Origin: Pseudomonas sp.
GTDB lineage: Bacteria > Pseudomonadota > Gammaproteobacteria > Pseudomonadales > Pseudomonadaceae
NCBI GenBank assembly: GCA_003527165.1
Contig: DPSI01000205.1
Span: forward strand, 1 to 10,795
DNA length: 10,795 nt
Direction of reading: 5' to 3'
Position 1 is the stretch's first letter, and each line of letters starts with the position of its first letter. The notes under the pieces were generated by a model. It was given only the letters and a program-made list of their open reading frames with translations. It did not search any database and had not been told where the DNA came from. Below, piece after piece: positions 6,375 to 10,795 of this stretch. Both the position numbers and the translations under genes were made by a program.

Positions 6375-7529
6375 ATGATCCGCGATCCGGAAACCTTGCA
6401 AATCTTGCTGGATTCCATCCGCCAGTTCGTCAACGAAGCCCTCATTCCACGCGAAAATGAAGTGGCTGAAACCGATGAAATGCCGGCTGATATCGTTGAG
6501 CAGATGAAGGAAATGGGCCTGTTCGGCCTGACCATTCCCGAGGAGTTCGGCGGTCTGGGCGTCACCATGGAAGAGGAGGTGAACATCGCCTTCGAACTCG
6601 GTCGCACCTCCCCGGCCTTCCGTTCCTACATCGGCACCAACAACGGCATCGGTTCCATCGGCATCCTGCTCGACGGTACGCCCGAGCAAAAGGCCAAATA
6701 CCTGCCCAGGCTGGCTGCTGGCGAATTCATAAGCTCCTTCTGCCTGACCGAGCCGGATTCCGGCTCTGACGCCGCCTCTCTGAAGACCACCGCGGTGCGC
6801 GATGGCGACTTCTACGTCATCAACGGCACCAAACGCTTCATCACCAACGCGCCCCACGCCGGTATTTTCACCGTCATGGCCCGTACCAATCCCGAGATCA
6901 AAGGTGCAGGCGGCATCAGTTCATTCATAGTCGAAGCCGGTATCCCCGGTGTGATCATCGGCAAGCGCGACCACAAGATGGGCCAGAAAGGCGCTCACAC
7001 TGCCGACGTGATCTTCGAGAACGTCCGCGTGCCGGCCGAGAACCTGATCGGCGGCAAGGAAGGCGTCGGCTTCAAGACCGCCATGAAGGTGCTGGACAAA
7101 GGCCGCCTGCATATTGCTGCCCTCTCCGTAGGTGCCGCCGAGCGCATGCTTGCCGACTCCCTGCAGTACGCCATCGAGCGCAAGCAGTTCGGCCAGCCCA
7201 TCGCCGAATTCCAGTTGATCCAGGGCATGCTGGCCGATAGCAAGGCCGAGATCTACGCCGCCCGCTGCATGGTGCTCGATGCCGCCTGCAAGCGTGACGC
7301 CGGTCAGAATGTCAGCACCGAAGCCTCTTGCGCAAAGATGTTCGCCACCGAAATGTGTGGCCGCGTGGCCGACCGTGGGGTGCAGATCCATGGCGGTGCC
7401 GGCTACATCAGCGAATACGCCATCGAGCGTTTCTACCGCGACGTCCGCCTGTTCCGTCTGTACGAGGGAACCACGCAGATCCAGCAGGTAATCATCGCCC
7501 GCAACATGATCCGTGAAGCGCAGCGCTAA
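6375..7529 (+). CDS. Acyl-CoA dehydrogenase (DcaA-like role proposed)
   Basis: FAD-dependent alpha,beta-dehydrogenation of an acyl-CoA to the trans-2-enoyl-CoA, handing electrons to ETF. The 384 residues are normal for the family. MGLFGLTIPEEFGGLG (about 47-62) belongs to the N-terminal helical domain. CLTEPDSGSDAASLKT is the middle-domain flavin and substrate signature. ERKQFGQPIAEFQLIQ, VQIHGGAGYISEYAIERFYRD and RLYEGTTQIQ are C-terminal signatures; E364 in the last is the catalytic base position of the short/medium-chain enzymes. The ATG has GAGGAG six to seven bases upstream. It is separated from the other beta-oxidation genes by the regulator but supplies the missing first oxidation step, as DcaA does in Acinetobacter adipate use. 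Substrate preference cannot be read directly; glutaryl-CoA dehydrogenase would also decarboxylate, and the CoA-transferase being GcdG-like keeps that alternative open. Confidence 0.94.
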   Translation: MIRDPETLQILLDSIRQFVNEALIPRENEVAETDEMPADIVEQMKEMGLFGLTIPEEFGGLGVTMEEEVNIAFELGRTSPAFRSYIGTNNGIGSIGILLDGTPEQKAKYLPRLAAGEFISSFCLTEPDSGSDAASLKTTAVRDGDFYVINGTKRFITNAPHAGIFTVMARTNPEIKGAGGISSFIVEAGIPGVIIGKRDHKMGQKGAHTADVIFENVRVPAENLIGGKEGVGFKTAMKVLDKGRLHIAALSVGAAERMLADSLQYAIERKQFGQPIAEFQLIQGMLADSKAEIYAARCMVLDAACKRDAGQNVSTEASCAKMFATEMCGRVADRGVQIHGGAGYISEYAIERFYRDVRLFRLYEGTTQIQQVIIARNMIREAQR

Positions 7530-7541
7530 ACCCCTCTGTTT

Positions 7542-7568
7542 CATGCCGCGGCGCGAGCTCGCGGTATG
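7542..7568. other. Stem-loop after the acyl-CoA dehydrogenase gene
   Basis: CATGCCGCG (7542-7550) pairs with CGCGGTATG (7560-7568) over nine base pairs, one of them G-U, with a nine-base loop. It begins 13 bases after the stop codon. No T-run follows, so termination may be partial, with readthrough to the transporter. It may also protect the 3' end of the dehydrogenase message. Confidence 0.5.
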
Positions 7569-7601
7569 CATTCGTGCGTTGCGCCTGACTGATTCCCACT
7601 G

Positions 7602-7618
7602 CGGGGCTGACTGCCCCG
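7602..7618. other. Stem-loop in the leader of the transporter gene
   Basis: CGGGGC (7602-7607) and GCCCCG (7613-7618) form a perfect six-base-pair stem around TGACT. It lies about 35 bases before the transporter ATG and 17 before its AAAAAGG ribosome site. Together with the 7542-7568 stem it makes the 123-bp gap a likely point of differential expression. I see no convincing promoter in this gap. Confidence 0.4.
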
Positions 7619-7652
7619 TTACACCACAACTACAAAAAAGGTTTCGTTCGTT

Positions 7653-8930
7653 ATGAGCACTACGACGACCACGCAGCTGGGCCTGACAGCCCCTAAGAAC
7701 AATACCTGGATAATTGTCTTCATCTTCTGCTTTCTCGGCCTGCTGATCGATGGCGCAGACCTGATGCTGCTGTCCTACAGCCTCACCAGCCTTAAAGCCG
7801 AGTTCGGTCTGAGCAACGTCGAGGCCGGCGCCTTGGGTAGCTTCACTCTGGCGGGCATGGCCATCGGTGGCATCTATGGCGGCTGGTGCTGCGACCGTTT
7901 CGGCCGGGTCAAGACGGTGATCTGGACCATCGTCCTGTTTTCGATCGGCACCTGCGCCCTGGGCCTGACTCAAAATTATTGGCAGTTCGCATGCTTCCGT
8001 TTCGTTTCGTCCCTGGGCCTGGGCGCACTCTATGTCGCCTGCAACACCCTGATGGCCGAATACGTACCGACGAAGTACCGTACAACCGTTCTGGGCACTC
8101 TGCAGGCCGGCTGGTCCGTGGGCTACATCGTGGCGACCCTGCTCGCCGGCTGGCTACTGCCGACCTATGGCTGGCGTTACCTGTTCTACGTCGCCATCAT
8201 CCCGGTGCTGCTGGCCATTTTCATGCAGCGTCTGGTGCCGGAGCCGGAAGCCTGGGTCAAGGCCAAGGCCGAGCGCGCCCGCAAGCTGGCCGAAGGCGTG
8301 AAGGAAGACACCAAGCAGAAGGGCGAAAGCGCCTACAAGATGATCTTCGGCGACCCGTCCGCGCGCCGCATGTTCATCCTCTGGTGTTTGACCGCAGGCT
8401 TCCTGCAGTTTGGCTATTACGGTGTGAACAACTGGCTGCCGGCCTACCTGCAGACGGAAATGGACATGAACTTCAAGTCCATGACTGCCTACCTGGTAGG
8501 CACCTACACCGCAATGATCCTCGGCAAGATCCTGGCCGGCATGGCCGCGGACAAGTTCGGTCGGCGCGCCGTGTACGCCTTCGGCGCCATCGGCACCGCC
8601 GTGTTCTTGCCCATCATCGTGCTGTTCCACAGCCCCGAGCACATCCTGTGGATGCTGGTGGTCTTCGGCTTCCTGTACGGGATTCCGTACGGCGTGAACG
8701 CCACTTACATGACCGAGTCCTTCCAGGCCAAGTACCGCGGCACCGCCGTGGGCGGCGCTTACAACATTGGTCGTGTCGGTGCGGCCATTGCCCCGGCTGC
8801 CATCGGCTTCCTGGCCACCCAAGGCTCCATCGGCCTGGGTTTCCTGGTCATGGGCGCAGCCTACTTCATCTGCGGCACCCTCCCGGCGCTGTTCATCAAG
8901 GACAAGCAATACGATCCACAGAAGCAATAA
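7653..8930 (+). CDS. MFS transporter, aromatic acid:H+ symporter (AAHS)-like, probable dicarboxylate importer
   Basis: Inner-membrane major facilitator protein of 425 residues with about twelve hydrophobic segments. TM1 (about 18-42) carries the acidic DGAD motif (D33, D36), equivalent to the DGxD of aromatic acid:proton symporters. Motif A occurs in both halves: DRFGRVK at 81-87 between TM2 and TM3, and DKFGRR at 300-305. PEPEAWVKAKAER (about 196-208) begins the charged central loop between the two six-helix halves, as usual. The ATG has AAAAAGG eleven bases upstream. It follows the acyl-CoA dehydrogenase and is closed by the stem-loop at 8942-8969, so it is the last gene of the rightward block. 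Context suggests uptake of the acid that the module degrades, as proposed for DcaK in Acinetobacter. The substrate is inferred and an aromatic acid cannot be excluded. Confidence 0.92.
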   Translation: MSTTTTTQLGLTAPKNNTWIIVFIFCFLGLLIDGADLMLLSYSLTSLKAEFGLSNVEAGALGSFTLAGMAIGGIYGGWCCDRFGRVKTVIWTIVLFSIGTCALGLTQNYWQFACFRFVSSLGLGALYVACNTLMAEYVPTKYRTTVLGTLQAGWSVGYIVATLLAGWLLPTYGWRYLFYVAIIPVLLAIFMQRLVPEPEAWVKAKAERARKLAEGVKEDTKQKGESAYKMIFGDPSARRMFILWCLTAGFLQFGYYGVNNWLPAYLQTEMDMNFKSMTAYLVGTYTAMILGKILAGMAADKFGRRAVYAFGAIGTAVFLPIIVLFHSPEHILWMLVVFGFLYGIPYGVNATYMTESFQAKYRGTAVGGAYNIGRVGAAIAPAAIGFLATQGSIGLGFLVMGAAYFICGTLPALFIKDKQYDPQKQ

Positions 8931-8941
8931 GCCTCCAACCC

Positions 8942-8969
8942 GAAGCCCCGGACACCACGCCGGGGCTTC
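8942..8969 (+). terminator. Terminator-like stem-loop after the transporter gene
   Basis: GAAGCCCCGG (8942-8951) and CCGGGGCTTC (8960-8969) form a perfect ten-base-pair stem with an eight-base loop, 11 bases after the stop codon. No long T-run follows, but the stem is very stable and is the expected end of the regulator-dehydrogenase-transporter unit. Confidence 0.75.
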
Positions 8970-9181
8970 AGGTCAGGAGAAACCATAAATATGGATGAGC
9001 GATGGGCAGCATTACCACATCGGCAGCTGCTCGGATTGACGGCCAGCTTTGCTGAACGAGTGGGGTTGGTTTTAGATCAAGCGTTTTTCTTGATCGGTCC
9101 GCTTCGAGGCGGATTGCGCGGCCCATTTGCAGGTCCGGACCCTCGCTTACCGTGGGTCGCTGCAAGTGACTAGCAGCCTGA
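8970..9181. other. Non-coding stretch rich in stem-loops, no recognised gene
   Basis: This is the middle of the 314-bp gap between the transporter and the OmpA-type gene. It holds three successive hairpin candidates. The first is GATCAAG (9075-9081) / CTTGATC (9089-9095), with loop CGTTTTT. The second is TCCGC (9098-9102) / GCGGA (9109-9113). The third is TTGCAG (9127-9132) / CTGCAA (9160-9165), enclosing GACCC (9138-9142) / GGGTC (9154-9158). A 60-codon frame (8991-9173) has AGGAGA upstream, but it uses codons such as TTA, CGA and GGA that are rare in the neighbours and encodes nothing I recognise. The opposite strand also has a 65-codon frame, which is equally unconvincing. It could be a small RNA locus, a dispersed intergenic repeat or a decayed remnant. 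Confidence 0.5.
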
Positions 9182-9202
9182 AGCCCGCCAGAAGGGCGGG
9201 CT
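9182..9202. terminator. Terminator-like stem-loop downstream of the OmpA-type gene
   Basis: AGCCCGCC (9182-9189) and GGCGGGCT (9195-9202) form a perfect eight-base-pair stem with a five-base loop. It lies 42 bases beyond the leftward OmpA-type stop codon. Read on the minus strand the stem ends in GGGCTT, a short T-run. It is the likely end of the DUF4398-OmpA operon and may stop transcription from both sides. Confidence 0.65.
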
Positions 9203-9244
9203 CGCAGGTATCGGCATTGCCAAACTATCGGATGCGCCAGCCGA

Positions 9245-10048
9245 TCATTCCATCGATGACCGCGGTGCGACGCGCTGGTTGTCGTTGGAAATCGTCACTT
9301 CCACACGACGGTTCATCGCCCGTCCGGATGTCGAGTCATTGCTCGCCACCGGATACTCTTCACCGTAACCGACCGCCTGGATGCGCTGCGGATCGACCCC
9401 CGCGCGGGTCAATGCACGCCGCACGGATTCGGCGCGACGCTCGGACAGCTGCTGGTTGTAGGAGTCCGAGCCGGTGCTGTCGGTATAACCCTCGACCACC
9501 ACCTTGCGCTCCGGGTTTTCGTTCAGGAAGTCGGCGAGCTTCTGCACGCCGCGCATGCCGGCCGGCTTGAGTTCCGACTTGTTGAGGTCGAATAACACAT
9601 CACCGAAGGTCACCAGGGTGCCACGCTCGGTCTGCTTGGCTTGCAGGTCTTGCTGCAGCTTGCGGATCTCGTCCTGCTGGCGCTTGAGTTGCTGCTCGCG
9701 CGATTCGAGTCGGGCTTCGGCGCGCTTGGCGGATGCCTTCTCGATTTCCTGCTCGGCGGTGCGCAGCGCGATGGTCTGCTCGGCGAGTTCGATCCGGCGC
9801 TTGGCCAAATAGGCAAGCTGATCGACCTTTTCCTCGTTCGCATCGTTCAGATAGGCCTGGTTGGCCCTTTCCAGCATCTTGCCGGCGTCTTCGGTTTCCA
9901 ATGCGGCGAGCTGGCTGGAGCGGGCGTCGGCCTGCAACTGTGAATATTGCCCGCGCGCTTGCTCGAGGTTCTGGTTGGGCTGCGAAGAACAGGCGGCCAA
10001 TCCGATGGTCATGGCCAGCACGGTAGGGAACGTCAGTAATTTATTCAT
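9245..10048 (-). CDS. OmpA-domain lipoprotein with coiled-coil stalk
   Basis: Predicted outer-membrane lipoprotein of 267 residues that anchors to peptidoglycan. The signal peptide ends in the lipobox GLAAC with C20 as the lipidated residue. S21 follows, so no inner-membrane retention aspartate is seen. Residues about 25-145 are charged, helical and coiled-coil-like, with heptad-rich RLESREQQLKRQQDEIRKL. The OmpA C-terminal domain spans about 147-253. D190 in GYTDSTGS and R205 in NQQLSERRAESVR sit 15 residues apart, as do the diaminopimelate-binding Asp and Arg of known OmpA domains. No beta-barrel is present, so this is a Pal-like or DUF4398-associated form, not a porin. The ATG at 10046-10048 has AGGA about nine bases upstream and lies 45 bp after the DUF4398 stop, so the two are probably cotranscribed. 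Confidence 0.93.
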   Translation of the reverse strand: MNKLLTFPTVLAMTIGLAACSSQPNQNLEQARGQYSQLQADARSSQLAALETEDAGKMLERANQAYLNDANEEKVDQLAYLAKRRIELAEQTIALRTAEQEIEKASAKRAEARLESREQQLKRQQDEIRKLQQDLQAKQTERGTLVTFGDVLFDLNKSELKPAGMRGVQKLADFLNENPERKVVVEGYTDSTGSDSYNQQLSERRAESVRRALTRAGVDPQRIQAVGYGEEYPVASNDSTSGRAMNRRVEVTISNDNQRVAPRSSME

Positions 10049-10093
10049 AACGAATCATCCTGTGTTGAAGGCGTTGAGAATTGAACGTGGTGA

Positions 10094-10489
10094 TCACTGG
10101 ACGCCGCGCATGCTTTCCTCGCGCAGCTCCTGAATACCCCGGTTGGCATCCTCTACGGCCTTCTGCGCCTTGGCTGCCTGAGCCTTGCGCTCGGCGACGC
10201 GCGCATCCCACTCGGCTTGTTCGGCCAGCTTGCGTGCTTCGTCGTAATTTTCCTTTTGCATGGCCAGTTCGGCTTGCTTCCATTTTTCCTGTGCGGCGCG
10301 CATTTCAACCGCGGCGTATTCGGTACCGCCCGCGCTGACCGCACTACGCACCGCGGACTCGGTTACGGCGAACTGTTCGTTGGGGGGATTGCCGGCACAA
10401 CCAACCAGCAGCAGACCTCCCAGGGCAACGGCTGCCAGCTTGGGTAACTGAAATCTCGATTGGGGGCTTTCGGTGGTGTTCGTTTTCAT
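10094..10489 (-). CDS. DUF4398-domain lipoprotein
   Basis: Small envelope lipoprotein of 131 residues of unknown biochemical function. A signal peptide (KLAAVALGGLLLVG) ends at the lipobox with C31. The mature part is a helical DUF4398-type domain with two helix-rich stretches: AVEMRAAQEKWKQAELAM (about 60-77) and YDEARKLAEQAEWDARVAER (about 82-101). DUF4398 proteins often sit next to, or are fused with, OmpA-domain proteins, as here. A joint role in linking outer membrane and cell wall is reasonable but unproven. The ATG at 10487-10489 has GGAGA (opposite-strand 10496-10500) six to seven bases upstream. It is the first gene of the leftward pair. Confidence 0.88.
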   Translation of the reverse strand: MKTNTTESPQSRFQLPKLAAVALGGLLLVGCAGNPPNEQFAVTESAVRSAVSAGGTEYAAVEMRAAQEKWKQAELAMQKENYDEARKLAEQAEWDARVAERKAQAAKAQKAVEDANRGIQELREESMRGVQ

Positions 10490-10579
10490 AGCCAGTCTCC
10501 AGTTGGAAGATCAGGAACGGTGCCCGCAAGCCTTGCGCTTGCCCTTGACGGGATGAGCCGGCAATCAGAGCGGGCATAT

Positions 10580-10610
10580 TTTTGTGAGGGCGTCGGGCCG
10601 CAATCGTTCC
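10580..10610 (-). promoter_or_regulatory. Tentative ECF/AlgU-like promoter for the DUF4398-OmpA pair
   Basis: Reading leftward upstream of the DUF4398 gene, GGAAC (minus-strand complement of GTTCC near 10606-10610) is followed about 17 bases later by TCACA. This is only a partial fit to the AlgU/RpoE pattern GAACTT-N16-TCTGA. TTGCTA slightly further upstream is an alternative sigma70 -35 without a good -10. I regard the call as weak. Confidence 0.2.
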
Positions 10611-10668
10611 AGTGAAATAGCAAGCGAACCGCCTGGAGATGGCATTTTAGAGCGGTCGCGAGGAAAAG

Positions 10669-10693
10669 CGAGGCGGTCGCTGAGGACGCCTCG
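10669..10693. other. Hairpin in the spacer upstream of the DUF4398 gene
   Basis: CGAGGCG (10669-10675) and CGCCTCG (10687-10693) can form a seven-base-pair stem with an 11-base loop. The left arm overlaps a direct repeat of GCGGTCGC that also occurs just upstream. Together with the 10709-10726 stem it fills the gap between the partial gene and the DUF4398 gene. Role unknown. Confidence 0.35.
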
Positions 10694-10708
10694 ATGAGCC
10701 GTTCGAGT

Positions 10709-10726
10709 GGCTGGCCGAGGCCAGCC
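10709..10726 (-). terminator. Possible terminator of the leftward gene at the window edge
   Basis: GGCTGGCC (10709-10716) and GGCCAGCC (10719-10726) form a perfect inverted repeat separated by two bases, so in practice a six-base-pair stem with a six-base loop. It lies 17 bases beyond the stop codon of the partial frame at 10744-10795. No T-run follows, so strength is uncertain. Confidence 0.4.
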
Positions 10727-10743
10727 GTGTCAGTGATGCCGGG

Positions 10744-10795
10744 TCAGGATTGTTCCGATTGCTTGGCAAGCAGGCGCTCGAGGTGCTTGCGCGAA
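10744..10795 (-). CDS. C-terminal end of an unidentified leftward gene (cut by window edge)
   Basis: A minus-strand frame enters from the right edge and reads SRKHLERLLAKQSEQS before a TGA at 10744-10746. The charged helical tail and the stem-loop just beyond it look like the end of a real gene. Sixteen residues are too few to name a family. Confidence 0.4.
   Translation of the reverse strand, partial: SRKHLERLLAKQSEQS

Noticed and set aside
340..7529. Glutarate (gcd) pathway as the function of the whole cluster
   Set aside because: The transferase is GcdG-like, but glutaryl-CoA dehydrogenase yields crotonyl-CoA, which needs no dicarboxylate-type PaaH/PcaF enzymes, and a LysR regulator typical of gcd loci is absent. 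It is kept only as an alternative for single enzymes.
6921..7973. Minus-strand frame of 350 codons across the acyl-CoA dehydrogenase and transporter genes
   Set aside because: It spans two confidently assigned genes and their gap in antisense, has no family resemblance, and is explained by G+C-rich third positions.
8991..9173. 60-codon plus-strand frame after the transporter terminator
   Set aside because: It has a ribosome-site-like AGGAGA, but its codon use is unlike neighbouring genes, it overlaps hairpins throughout, and no family is recognisable. It is described under the non-coding stretch instead.

Overview
The window looks like chromosomal DNA of a Pseudomonas-type gammaproteobacterium. 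The evidence is high G+C with G/C-rich third codon positions, strong Shine-Dalgarno sites, the EtfB, PcaF-type thiolase and AAHS-transporter sequences, and a DUF4398/OmpA lipoprotein pair of the kind seen in pseudomonads. I see no tRNA, rRNA, insertion sequence, CRISPR array or phage gene.

Positions 1-8930 hold two gene blocks diverging from a 253-bp control region (5198-5450). The leftward block reads enoyl-CoA hydratase (4412-5197), two-domain 3-hydroxyacyl-CoA dehydrogenase (2880-4409), PcaF/PaaJ-type thiolase (1648-2850), family III CoA-transferase (340-1575) and the N-terminal third of etfB (to position 1). The rightward block reads an IclR-family regulator (5451-6314), an acyl-CoA dehydrogenase (6375-7529) and an MFS carboxylate transporter (7653-8930), closed by a strong stem-loop at 8942-8969.

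Together these genes cover import, CoA activation, dehydrogenation (with electron transfer to ETF), hydration, oxidation and thiolysis. This is a self-contained beta-oxidation module. The family assignments (PaaF/PaaH/PcaF types plus a GcdG-like CoA-transferase) point to a dicarboxylate such as adipate or a near homologue. With adipate, the thiolase would yield acetyl-CoA and succinyl-CoA, and succinyl-CoA could serve as CoA donor for the transferase. The gene content parallels the Acinetobacter dca cluster, but activation here would use a family III transferase. The substrate is inferred, not proven.

The control region contains a good sigma70-type promoter for the leftward operon (-35 5289-5294, -10 5265-5270). 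It also contains a weaker candidate promoter for the regulator gene. A 15-bp sequence, GTCCGCTRTGCGAAA, occurs twice (5227-5241 and 5394-5408), once just downstream of the operon promoter and once in the spacer of the regulator promoter. This is the most likely IclR operator pair. An inverted repeat (5314-5325) and a perfect 14-bp palindrome (5419-5432) add further possible sites.

Positions 8970-9180 hold an unexplained stretch rich in stem-loops, lying between two terminators, with no convincing gene. To its right, a leftward two-gene envelope operon encodes a DUF4398 lipoprotein (10094-10489) and an OmpA-domain lipoprotein (9245-10048). The last 52 bases carry the apparent C-terminus of another leftward gene, preceded by a 254-bp spacer with hairpins and a tentative promoter.
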